Shown: positions 49,520 to 56,918 of the stretch, piece by piece
Layout of the letters: every line of letters starts with the position of its first letter
Position numbering within the stretch: the first letter of the stretch is position 1
From: Alphaproteobacteria bacterium UBA1301
GTDB lineage: Bacteria; Pseudomonadota; Alphaproteobacteria; Micropepsales; Micropepsaceae
Direction: 5' to 3'
Assembly: GCA_002307725.1 (NCBI GenBank)
Contig: DBUB01000004.1
Span: 1-64,000 of the forward strand
DNA length: 64,000 nucleotides
Translations under genes and position numbers: made by a program
The notes under the pieces: model-generated
The model's input: only the letters and a program-made list of their open reading frames with translations
Told to the model about the DNA's origin: nothing
The model's database searches: none

Positions 49520-51489
49520 CGGCGATCTTCGGCCTTTGGCATCGCAGCGGCCGCCCGGATCTGGTCCAGGACAGCGCGCGGATGCAGCGCTCGCTGGCGA
49601 TCTACGGCGACGATCGCCGCAACCATTGGCATGATGACGAAATTGCGCTGGGCGTCGATCTATCCTTTCTGACGCCCGAAGACCGGCTGGACCGTCAGCC
49701 GCTATGCGGCGGCGGCGGACGGTTTGAATTGGTCGCCGACATCCGCTTGGACAACCGGCCCGAACTGGCAGCGATGCTCGCCATTCCTGCCGAGCGGGCC
49801 CGCGAAATGGCCGACGCTGATTTTGCCCTTGCCGCCTGGGAACGCTGGCGCGCAGGGGCTCTGGATAGACTGATCGGCGATTATGCCTTGGCGATTTGGG
49901 ACAGCGTCGCCAAGACGCTGACTCTGGCGCGGGACTTCCTTGGCAACCGGCCGTTGTTCTATCGCGCCGAGAAAAATCGCTTTGCCTTTGCCAGTATGGC
50001 CAAGGGCATTCACGCCTTGCCGGATGTCCCGATCGCGCCCGATTTTGACACGCTGCGCGATCAGTTGGCGTTGCTGCCGATGCGCGGACCCAAGAGTCAT
50101 TTTGCTGGCGTCAACCGGGTCGAGCCGGGCTTACTGGTGATCGCCCGTGCTGATGGACGTGTGGAATGTCGCGAGTGGTATGAATGGCGGCTGGACCGCG
50201 ATGCGGGCTTTACCGATGATGACGAAGCCGTAGAAGCCTTCCGTTCGACCTTCGACCGCGCGGTCGCCGACCGACTGCGCGCGATAGGGCCAATCGGCAG
50301 CCAGCTCTCGAGCGGATTCGACAGTTCTGCCGTCACAGCAACCGCCGCAATTCAGTTGGGTAAGAAAGGCAAACGATTGTCCGCCTACACCCATGTGCCG
50401 CTCGCCGGTGTGCCGCTGTACGAACCGCCAGGGCGCACTGGCAACGAATGGCCGCTCGCCCATATCCTCGCCGATCGCTATGCGAATATCGACCATATCG
50501 CCGTCGAAGCGGCAGAGCGCCAGATCGGCGCCGATTTCGATTCGGAATTTTTCTACAACGAGTACCCGGCGATCAACCCCAACAACGCGCTGTGGGTCAA
50601 CGAAATCTTCCGCACGGCTGCTCAGCGCAAGGAAAAGGTCATGCTTTCCGGTTCGGTGGGCAACGCTACGATCAGTTCCGAAGGGCAACAGCGTTTGGCG
50701 GAACTGCTCGCGTCGGGGAACTTGCTGACGTGGTGGCGTGAAGCAACCGCCTATGTCCGCCAGGGCGCATCCCGAAGACATGCGTTCGTAGGCTTGACCC
50801 TGCTGCCCTTGTTGCCGCCGCAAGTGGTGTATCGGCTCTACAAGCTCTGCGGACAACATACTTGGCAGCTTGCCGACTATACGGCGTTGCACCCAGGCGT
50901 TATCACCAGTCTGGCGTTCCGGAAAAGAGTGAATGCACTGGGGTTCGACACCACATTTGCACCCCGGCGCAATCGGCGGGCGATGGTGGCGACGGCCTTG
51001 CGCCGCATCGATAGCGCACCGCTCTACAAAGGACTGCTCGGCGCATTCGGAGTTGACCACCGCGACCCGACGTCCGATCGTCGGATTGTCGAACTATCCC
51101 TGTCCTTACCTTCTCGGATGTTCTTTCGTGAGGGACGGGGCAAATGGATTTTTCGACAGGCTTTCAGTTCGCGAATTCCGTCTGAGATACTCAATGCGCG
51201 GGACAAAGGTATTCAAACTGCAGATTGGCTTACCCGACTGCATAACGGAGAAAAGGTTTTAAAAGAGTGTGCCCAGATCGCCCAAGAAAAAGCTACGGTC
51301 ATGTCATTGATCGATACAGACACCGTGGAAATCCTCCTGGCCACACCGTTACCGGAAAAACCGACACGGGAATTGCTGGAATCGCATGTCCTGAAGCTCT
51401 TGCGGGGACTGTCCGTCGCGCACTTCATCAGCAAGGCGGAACTCAGTAACCGCCAAACACCAGAGCACGGCTCAAATCAAGCTGGCTGA
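49516..51489 (+). CDS. Lasso peptide C protein (asparagine synthetase-like cyclase)
   Basis: The 657-residue protein has the asparagine synthetase B fold, but the N-terminal nucleophile Cys2 is missing (the start reads MTAIFGLWHR), so glutaminase activity is lost, as in lasso cyclases. The ATP loop is SQLSSGFDSS at 262-271. The cyclase adenylates the side-chain carboxylate of the ring Asp/Glu and closes the macrolactam with the new N-terminal amine. I start at the ATG at 49516, inside the kinase stop; the frame further upstream lies in the kinase gene. The proposed precursor gene ends 2 bases beyond this stop on the other strand. Confidence 0.9.
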   Translation: MTAIFGLWHRSGRPDLVQDSARMQRSLAIYGDDRRNHWHDDEIALGVDLSFLTPEDRLDRQPLCGGGGRFELVADIRLDNRPELAAMLAIPAERAREMADADFALAAWERWRAGALDRLIGDYALAIWDSVAKTLTLARDFLGNRPLFYRAEKNRFAFASMAKGIHALPDVPIAPDFDTLRDQLALLPMRGPKSHFAGVNRVEPGLLVIARADGRVECREWYEWRLDRDAGFTDDDEAVEAFRSTFDRAVADRLRAIGPIGSQLSSGFDSSAVTATAAIQLGKKGKRLSAYTHVPLAGVPLYEPPGRTGNEWPLAHILADRYANIDHIAVEAAERQIGADFDSEFFYNEYPAINPNNALWVNEIFRTAAQRKEKVMLSGSVGNATISSEGQQRLAELLASGNLLTWWREATAYVRQGASRRHAFVGLTLLPLLPPQVVYRLYKLCGQHTWQLADYTALHPGVITSLAFRKRVNALGFDTTFAPRRNRRAMVATALRRIDSAPLYKGLLGAFGVDHRDPTSDRRIVELSLSLPSRMFFREGRGKWIFRQAFSSRIPSEILNARDKGIQTADWLTRLHNGEKVLKECAQIAQEKATVMSLIDTDTVEILLATPLPEKPTRELLESHVLKLLRGLSVAHFISKAELSNRQTPEHGSNQAG

Positions 51490-51491
51490 AC

Positions 51492-51644
51492 TTAAGAATA
51501 TAAGGAGTACCCGTCGAATGTTCCCGACGATAGGGGGCCAGCCGTGTTGTGCGCAATATCAACCATCTCGCATTCCGGCTCGACCCAAGGCTTTTTCGAC
51601 GCCGTAGATTCCTCGGGTATAATTCTTTCGGCAGGAGCGTCCAT
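51492..51644 (-). CDS. Lasso peptide precursor (A gene), predicted
   Basis: A 50-codon gene on the minus strand, too short for usual ORF cut-offs. GAGGAGG lies 7 bases before the ATG. The leader (residues 1-35) contains KKPWVEPECEMVDIAHNT, which has the layout of paeninodin-type leaders: aromatic-x-x-Pro about 15 residues before the cleavage site, and Thr at position -2. The core after Ala35 would be GPLSSGTFDGYSLYS: Gly1, Asp9 as ring partner (nine-residue macrolactam), a six-residue tail with bulky Tyr11, Leu13 and Tyr14 as possible plugs, and a terminal Ser for the kinase. It is convergent with the cyclase gene and has its own promoter-like boxes. The product has not been shown; the call rests on the leader, core and context. 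Confidence 0.82.
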   Translation of the reverse strand: MDAPAERIIPEESTASKKPWVEPECEMVDIAHNTAGPLSSGTFDGYSLYS

Positions 51645-51684
51645 GAACGTACCTCCTCAGGATTGAAGATAGATATACGGCAAT

Positions 51685-51713
51685 ATAGTAGGAGAAACGA
51701 CAGAAAAATACAA
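51685..51713 (-). promoter_or_regulatory. Candidate promoter of the lasso precursor gene
   Basis: On the minus strand, TTGTAT (51708-51713) and TACTAT (51685-51690) are 17 bases apart, each matching four of six consensus positions, in a very AT-rich gap. The transcript would start near 51678, leaving a leader of about 35 bases with the strong ribosome site. Separate transcription would let the precursor be made in excess over the enzymes. Confidence 0.5.
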
Positions 51714-51779
51714 TCTACTAAATACCCTATTTGTTTTTAAGACACACTATTAAATAGCAAACATTGCTGCACAAACAAG

Positions 51780-52337
51780 CTATATTGCGGCTTCTGTCCT
51801 CGGCCATCTCATAAAGAGGTGTGTCTCTGATTGGCTCGTTTCAGAAAAGCCGAATCGCCGATAGAGCGCCTGGGCATATATATTTTCCCGATCGACACTT
51901 AAGGTGACGGAAGCATCACGTTGGGCTGCATGGCACTGCAAGGCCGTCAAAACGGCACTGCCAATTCCTCGCCCCCGCCACGAAGGCAACAATCCGATAT
52001 CAATCAGATGCGCTTGCTCTCCCGCCAGATCTACATAAAGGCGGCCAATGGGTTCAGCGCCGTACAGAACTAGAAGAAAGTCGGCTTTCACAAACCGGCG
52101 AACATAGTCAATGTGCTGAACTTCAAACTGCTGGTCGCTGAAATTCTGTTTGAATTCTTCCGGCCAGCCCGTGCGACTGAGTTCCGGCTCACGCAATTGA
52201 CGGTAAAGGCGGCGCAAAAATAGTAGATCGCCCGCCCGGCAGGTCCGCAGGCGAATACCGGGAAAGGAGAGCGCGAACCTCTCGCCAGAAGCTCGCGCCA
52301 AGGTGGGAAAGTCGGGTAACACTATCGATATCTTCAA
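51780..52337 (-). CDS. GNAT family N-acetyltransferase
   Basis: The protein (185 residues if the TTG at 52337 is used) has the acetyl-CoA-binding core IGLLPSWRGRGIGSAVLTALQCHA with the R/Q-x-x-G-x-G/A motif, and LSVDRENIYAQALYRRFGF near the end. The TTG overlaps the stop of the preceding tail-collar gene (TTGA); a GTG at 52322 is an alternative. Genes of this kind often sit beside tail-collar triads. The acceptor is unknown; acetylation of the collar proteins or of the lasso peptide are both only guesses. Confidence 0.8.
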   Translation of the reverse strand: MKISIVLPDFPTLARASGERFALSFPGIRLRTCRAGDLLFLRRLYRQLREPELSRTGWPEEFKQNFSDQQFEVQHIDYVRRFVKADFLLVLYGAEPIGRLYVDLAGEQAHLIDIGLLPSWRGRGIGSAVLTALQCHAAQRDASVTLSVDRENIYAQALYRRFGFSETSQSETHLFMRWPRTEAAI

Positions 52338-52867
52338 CTGAAGTCTGGAAACACCCCATCCCAAGCTATGCAGGGACGCAAGATCACATAGGGTTGGCGG
52401 TTGGTGTGTGCACCCGGCCCCGTATAGGAAACCGAAAGGGCAACAGAGGCCAACTGCGTATTTTGCGTACCGACCGGCGTGCAGTAGAAGTCGTTGTTTT
52501 TTGTACCCGCCAAGGTACCCCCGGTAGTGGGTGCTGTGTCCGCCCCCAGCGCACCGAGAATATTCAGCGAATGCGTATGGTTCGGCAGATTGCTGATCGT
52601 CAAGGTCACGGCCTCCTCCCCATGTACGCTTCCGGGTGTCCAGGGAATGATGCCGCCCGCGATGGTGCCAAGCCCAACCGCGGCCAGACCGCACAATTTC
52701 GGAACTGCGAAAGTCTGGTTCACCACCCCACCGTAAGTGTACTGAATAAGAGAAAAAAGTGCCTCATATTGCCGAATGGGATAGATAATCCCGTCGCAAG
52801 GCAGATAGCCTTGGGGTGCAAAGTCATAGGGAAACAGATCGATCTGCCCAACAAATGGATCAGACAT
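52334..52867 (-). CDS. Tail-collar domain protein 1 (MdpB-like)
   Basis: The 177-residue protein starts SDPFVGQIDLFPYDFAPQGY and has the phage tail-collar pattern: L-P-C-D-G, YEALFSLIQYTYGG, FAVPKLCGLAAVG, then NLPNHTHSLN with the His pair, ending in PYVILRPCIAW. Free-standing triads of these proteins are found in many bacteria under the name microcystin-dependent protein; their function is not settled. It is the third of three tandem copies (gaps of 14 and 15 bases), and its stop overlaps the GNAT start. I start at the ATG at 52867, where the family begins. Confidence 0.88.
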   Translation of the reverse strand: MSDPFVGQIDLFPYDFAPQGYLPCDGIIYPIRQYEALFSLIQYTYGGVVNQTFAVPKLCGLAAVGLGTIAGGIIPWTPGSVHGEEAVTLTISNLPNHTHSLNILGALGADTAPTTGGTLAGTKNNDFYCTPVGTQNTQLASVALSVSYTGPGAHTNRQPYVILRPCIAWDGVFPDFS

Positions 52868-52881
52868 GGCTTGTTCCTTCC

Positions 52882-53415
52882 TTATTGCTGTTGCGGATAC
52901 TCGCCTTGCGTGGCCATGCAATAGAGAAGCCCCATGCTTGGCATGATGTTGTTGTGCGATGCATTACCGCCCTCGGCCGTCACGCTCTGGGCCGATACGG
53001 CGAGCCAGGTGGCCTTTGCTGGCTGGAGAGCATAGTGCTTCGCGCCATCGCTATTGGCGGCAAAAAGGTATGTTGGACCGGGCACCGCATCGGTCGCGGG
53101 AGTACTGGTGGCCATCAATGCGTGGCTATGAGCGGGAACCTCCGCTGCGCCCAAGGTCTCGGTTTCGGTGCCGTATTTTGCCCCTTGTGGGTAATTCGGC
53201 AGACCTAGCCCCTGCCCCGCCCCTATGACGAGACGGCCATTCAGATTGGGGACACCAACCGTGGTCGATCCGTTGCCTCCATATAGTGTGCCCAACAAAG
53301 AATAGAGAGCCGGGTACTCAGAGATGTTCAGCGTCTGACCGTTGCACGCCACCCATCCTGTGGGGATTCTGGAAAACGCGAAGAGTCTGATTTCTCCAAC
53401 AAAACATGTCGACAT
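52882..53415 (-). CDS. Tail-collar domain protein 2
   Basis: A 177-residue paralogue: STCFVGEIRLFAFSRIPTGW, then VACNGQTLNISEYPALYSLLGTLYGG, VGVPNLNGRLVIG, EVPAHSHALMAT, ending in NNIMPSMGLLYCMATQGEYP. The collar fold normally forms trimeric fibre parts in phages. There are no other phage structural genes here (no capsid, terminase or sheath), so it is not from a prophage. Middle gene of the triad. Confidence 0.9.
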   Translation of the reverse strand: MSTCFVGEIRLFAFSRIPTGWVACNGQTLNISEYPALYSLLGTLYGGNGSTTVGVPNLNGRLVIGAGQGLGLPNYPQGAKYGTETETLGAAEVPAHSHALMATSTPATDAVPGPTYLFAANSDGAKHYALQPAKATWLAVSAQSVTAEGGNASHNNIMPSMGLLYCMATQGEYPQQQ

Positions 53416-53430
53416 GGAGGTCCTCCTATT

Positions 53431-53958
53431 TTAGGGACGCGGCGGGTAGTACCCGATGGTGGCAATTACGAAGTTTAGGGCGAGGTAAGGCTGCATATTG
53501 TTATGTGCAACACCATCTCCTACGAGGCCAAGCTGGTTGGCAAGTGGTACAAAACTTCCCGTTCCCGGAACGGCGAAGAACTTCTCGGAAAGCTGGGTCT
53601 GAGAAAGAGTATTTCCGACCGGCGGCGAACTTCCCTTTCCCGTCGAGACATTTACGCCATGCGTATGAGCGGGAACTTGGTCCGCCTTCAGCGTGACAGT
53701 CGGCGTTCCATAGGCGCCGTTATTCTGACCGACGGGATAAGTATTGCCGTTGTAGGTGCCGGTTCCGAGGAAGGTCCGTCCCCGCAAATCGGGAAGGTTG
53801 AAGTTTGCTCGGGCATCCCCACCGAACTGGATGCCGAGCAGCGAATACAGTGCATTGTATTGTTGGATCGATAGCGTCTGACCGGCGCAGGTCAAAAAGC
53901 CGACCGGCGGGAAAGTCGAACCTAAGATCCTGATCTGTCCAAGATATTGTTCCGACAT
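53431..53958 (-). CDS. Tail-collar domain protein 3
   Basis: A 175-residue paralogue: SEQYLGQIRILGSTFPPVGF, then LTCAGQTLSIQQYNALYSLLGIQFGG, FNLPDLRGRTFLGTG, QVPAHTHGVNVS, ending in NNMQPYLALNFVIATIGYYP. First gene of the triad in the direction of transcription. It shares the C-terminal N-M/I-Q/P-P-Y/S-x-x-L-x-x-V/C-I/M-A-T block with the second copy. The gap of about 156 bases before it separates it from the DUF6916-like gene. Confidence 0.9.
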   Translation of the reverse strand: MSEQYLGQIRILGSTFPPVGFLTCAGQTLSIQQYNALYSLLGIQFGGDARANFNLPDLRGRTFLGTGTYNGNTYPVGQNNGAYGTPTVTLKADQVPAHTHGVNVSTGKGSSPPVGNTLSQTQLSEKFFAVPGTGSFVPLANQLGLVGDGVAHNNMQPYLALNFVIATIGYYPPRP

Positions 53959-54114
53959 TTTTCACCTCACAACTTGAAAGTTGGTGCCGAGCAAGTGGAA
54001 CAAACAAAACAACGCGTTGAACGCGGCTACACACCTTACATGTATAGACTTCATCATCCGGCTGATTGGTATTTTACACTTACGACTTACGCTACATACT
54101 TTGCGTCAGGTCCA

Positions 54115-54408
54115 TCAATTGAAAACTGCGTGATACAACATCCCATTGCTTTCAAGCCGGGATGGCGAAATCTGGATGGAAAGAACGCCCAACTTCTCGT
54201 TCTCCATGACATAGGTTTGCTGAGGCAAAATTGTCTGTAGCGGAGAGCGGAAGAACAGAACGAAGGGCTCGCGACAGATGCCAGGGTAGTTTTGAACTGG
54301 CAGCATCTGCATCGTCTCCAAGACCATGCCCACGCGACTTTCTCCGATATGCACCTGAAACATCTGCTTCAGGCACGTCGAAAACGCGCTTGCGTCTAGC
54401 AGCTGCAT
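54115..54408 (-). CDS. DUF6916-like small protein
   Basis: The 97-residue product from the ATG at 54408 runs MQLLDASAFSTCLKQMFQV, then REPFVLFFRSPLQTILPQQTYVME, ending in LGVLSIQISPSRLESNGMLYHAVFN. The pattern P-F-x-L-x-F-R-x-P, L-P-Q-x-T-Y and terminal Y-x-A-V-F-N is that of DUF6916 proteins, which accompany tail-collar triads. Their function is unknown. The open frame extends to 54573, but those residues lack family similarity. It is the first leftward gene of the nested cassette. Confidence 0.75.
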   Translation of the reverse strand: MQLLDASAFSTCLKQMFQVHIGESRVGMVLETMQMLPVQNYPGICREPFVLFFRSPLQTILPQQTYVMENEKLGVLSIQISPSRLESNGMLYHAVFN

Positions 54409-54741
54409 TTCGCTCAGCCCCTTCGCACAAGTAATTGTACAACTTTTGGTTTGTGTTTTAAAGCCGCGTGGAAGGGACGTTGAGCTCCACCATGAGGCTC
54501 CTGCAGAACCAACCAAGATCGCACCCTTGGCAAAATGTTCCGCGTAATGAGAATTACTTGCAAGCTGCTGCACAGGACTGGCGCTAACAGATTAAGAACA
54601 GCCGGCGTCGTAAACCATATGGTTGCTCGCTATGCTTGTGGCATTTGCTAAGATTGGTTCCGTTGAATCTGTTTTCAACGGGTCTGGCAGTTCAGATACC
54701 GGCGCACGGGCGTTGGGTGTTGCCGTCACAAGGATAGCTAG
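54409..54741. other. Divergent gap between the nested cassette and the B2 operon
   Basis: About 330 bases with no supported gene. It should hold leftward promoters for the DUF6916/tail-collar genes and the rightward promoter of the B2-exporter-nucleotidyltransferase operon. I searched for a second precursor gene by reading both strands and saw none. AAGGAT lies about ten bases before the B2 ATG. Confidence 0.5.
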
Positions 54742-55167
54742 ATGCCTGTTCGGCTCAGACAAATGCTGGGCACGGCCGAAGCCCTTTTTGCCTTGTGGGT
54801 GGGCTGGGTGCTGGTGTTTGCCTTCCCAATCCGACGGACCGCGGCTTGGTTTGGCGGCACAACCGCGCCGGCGGCTGGACATACCGTTGGCGCCGAGAAA
54901 ATACGGCGCGCTGCGTACATTGCCCGACGCGTAGCACGCCTTGCCAAATGTGTACCATGGCGGACGACCTGTCTGGTGCAGGCACTCGCTGGAAGTTTGC
55001 TGCTCAAGCGCCGCGGAATCACCGCCGTCGTCCGGTTTGGCGTGACGAAACAGAAGCCTGGCCTAGCTGCCCATGCCTGGCTGATTGTCGGTGGCCGAAC
55101 GGTGCTGGGCGGCGAAGCTGCTGCGGATTTTGTGCCTCTCGCCGACCTAAGAGGAAAATCGCCATGA
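54742..55167 (+). CDS. Lasso peptide B2 protein (leader peptidase)
   Basis: The 141-residue protein is a transglutaminase-fold cysteine protease: Cys77 in WRTTCLVQALAGSLLLKRRGI and His111 in AAHAWLIVGGRTVLGG. It removes the leader with help from B1, here predicted between Ala35 and Gly36 of the precursor. The length is normal for separate B2 proteins, and the N-terminus has a hydrophobic stretch (ALFALWVGWVLVFAF) as often seen. The stop overlaps the exporter start by 4 bases (ATGA). B1 and B2 are split into two operons here, 6.2 kb apart. Confidence 0.92.
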   Translation: MPVRLRQMLGTAEALFALWVGWVLVFAFPIRRTAAWFGGTTAPAAGHTVGAEKIRRAAYIARRVARLAKCVPWRTTCLVQALAGSLLLKRRGITAVVRFGVTKQKPGLAAHAWLIVGGRTVLGGEAAADFVPLADLRGKSP

Positions 55168-56918
55168 ACGTCGAGGTCCCTACGTCCCACCACGACGGAT
55201 TGATCGCATCGATCATCGTATTCTTGCGCGATTATGCGTCCTATGCCGGCGGTGAAGGTGTGGCTGGTGCCGCTTTGGTCTTACTCGGAGCCCTATTCGA
55301 AGGAATCGGGTTAGCGCTGATTGCGCCCCTCCTCAACATCTTGTTCGACGACAATAACGCAGGCGGCTTCCTCCACCATACCGCCGAAACCCTTTTCAAT
55401 TTGTTCGGCGCCTCGACGGTGTTTGCCCGCTTGTTGTTGCTGATGGGCATATTTGCTGCAGCGATGATCGTGCGTGCCTTGGTGCTTCTGGCGCGCGACA
55501 CCACGCTGGCCAAATTGCGTATCGGCTTTGTGGAAATGCAGCGTGCCAGGGTCGCCGAGGCGCTGGCAACCGCGTCATGGGGCCAAGTGGTTCGCCTGCG
55601 CCATGCGCGCGTGATCCAGGTGATGAGCGGCGACATCCAGCAGATCGGAACTGCGGCGCATTTCCTGACACAATGCCTGACCGCCGTGGTGGTTCTCACA
55701 GCGCAATGTGTTCTGGCGCTCTATCTCTCCTTGCCTTTGGCACTGCTGTCATTTGTTCTTCTGGTTGGCACCGCTCTCGCACTCCTACCAATGATGCGAA
55801 GATCGTGGCGGTTGGGTCACTTCTTGACCGAGGCAAATCAGAATCTGCTGCATGGTACGGCCCAATTTCTTGGTGGTTTAAAACTTGCCGTCAGCCAGAA
55901 CCTGCAAAACGACTTTTTGTTGGAGTTTCGTACATCGTTACAGGAACAAAGTGTGCAACAAGTCAACTACCTGCGCCAGCAAACCGAGACCCGGCTGACG
56001 ATTGCCACTTTGTCGGCGCTGATGGGCGCCGTTTTGGTATTGGTCGGGTTGTCGATTTTCCATGTGCCGCCCGCGATGCTGGTCGCGCTGCTCGTGGTGG
56101 TGGTGCGGATGAGCGGCCCTTCGAATCAAATCCAGCAAGGTGCCCAGATGCTGGCAAATGCCTTGCCGGCGTTTGACGCGGTGCAGACGCTGAAGCGAGA
56201 ATTGGGAGGCCCAACACAGAAAACAAGTGCGATCGACAACGTTCCGCCGATTGATGGAAAAATCTGTTTTGAACACGTCACATTCATCCACCCCCACGAT
56301 GGCGACGGTGAAGGACACGGTGTTCAGGACATGACACTAGCTATCGAACCGGGCATGTGCTTGGGAATCAATGGTTCGTCCGGCGCCGGCAAGACCACTT
56401 TTGCCGATCTTCTGGCGGGGCTTTACCCGCCGCAATCGGGCTTGATCACGGTTGGCGGCCTTCCGCTAGCAGATTCGTTACTGGACCAATGGAGAGACAA
56501 GATCAGCTATGTCGCGCAGGATCCGTTTCTGTTCCACGATACGATCCGGCGCAATCTGGCTTGGGTATCTCCCGGAATTGGCGAAACCAAAATGTGGCAG
56601 GCACTGGCCTTGGCCGAAGCCACCGACTTCGTTCGCAATCTTGCGGATGGCCTCGATACCATTGTGGGCGAACGCGGGATACTGCTGTCCGGCGGCGAGC
56701 GTCAGCGCGTAGCTCTGGCGCGGAGCATCTTGCGGCGGCCGAACCTCTTGATCCTTGACGAAGCGACCAATGCGCTCGATCCCGCGACGGAACGAACAGT
56801 TCTCGGTCGCCTTATGGCGCAGTCACCGAGACCGACTATGGTGATAATCGCACATCGCCCGGAAAGCTTGCTGCGATGCGATCGCATCCTAACCATAGAA
56901 AACGGACATTTGGTATGA
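55164..56918 (+). CDS. Lasso peptide D protein (ABC exporter)
   Basis: The 584-residue protein fuses a six-helix membrane domain (about 1-330) with a nucleotide-binding domain. That domain has Walker A GSSGAGKTTFADLL, Q-loop YVAQDPFLFHDTI, signature LLSGGERQRVALARSIL, Walker B LLILDEATNALD, and His in IIAHRPESLL. It should work as a homodimer and export the mature lasso peptide, also giving self-immunity. I start at the ATG at 55164 within the B2 stop; the longer frame to 54795 overlaps B2. Its stop overlaps the nucleotidyltransferase start (ATGA). Confidence 0.92.
   Translation: MNVEVPTSHHDGLIASIIVFLRDYASYAGGEGVAGAALVLLGALFEGIGLALIAPLLNILFDDNNAGGFLHHTAETLFNLFGASTVFARLLLLMGIFAAAMIVRALVLLARDTTLAKLRIGFVEMQRARVAEALATASWGQVVRLRHARVIQVMSGDIQQIGTAAHFLTQCLTAVVVLTAQCVLALYLSLPLALLSFVLLVGTALALLPMMRRSWRLGHFLTEANQNLLHGTAQFLGGLKLAVSQNLQNDFLLEFRTSLQEQSVQQVNYLRQQTETRLTIATLSALMGAVLVLVGLSIFHVPPAMLVALLVVVVRMSGPSNQIQQGAQMLANALPAFDAVQTLKRELGGPTQKTSAIDNVPPIDGKICFEHVTFIHPHDGDGEGHGVQDMTLAIEPGMCLGINGSSGAGKTTFADLLAGLYPPQSGLITVGGLPLADSLLDQWRDKISYVAQDPFLFHDTIRRNLAWVSPGIGETKMWQALALAEATDFVRNLADGLDTIVGERGILLSGGERQRVALARSILRRPNLLILDEATNALDPATERTVLGRLMAQSPRPTMVIIAHRPESLLRCDRILTIENGHLV

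Noticed and set aside
51549..51740. Plus-strand 63-codon frame after the lasso cyclase gene
   Set aside because: It overlaps the minus-strand precursor gene, has no recognisable features, and lacks a ribosome site, while the opposite strand has a strong site and a lasso-type leader.
52334..53958. Tail-collar genes as part of a prophage
   Set aside because: No capsid, terminase, portal, tail-tube, integrase or lysis genes are near. Stand-alone triads of these proteins are a known non-prophage arrangement.
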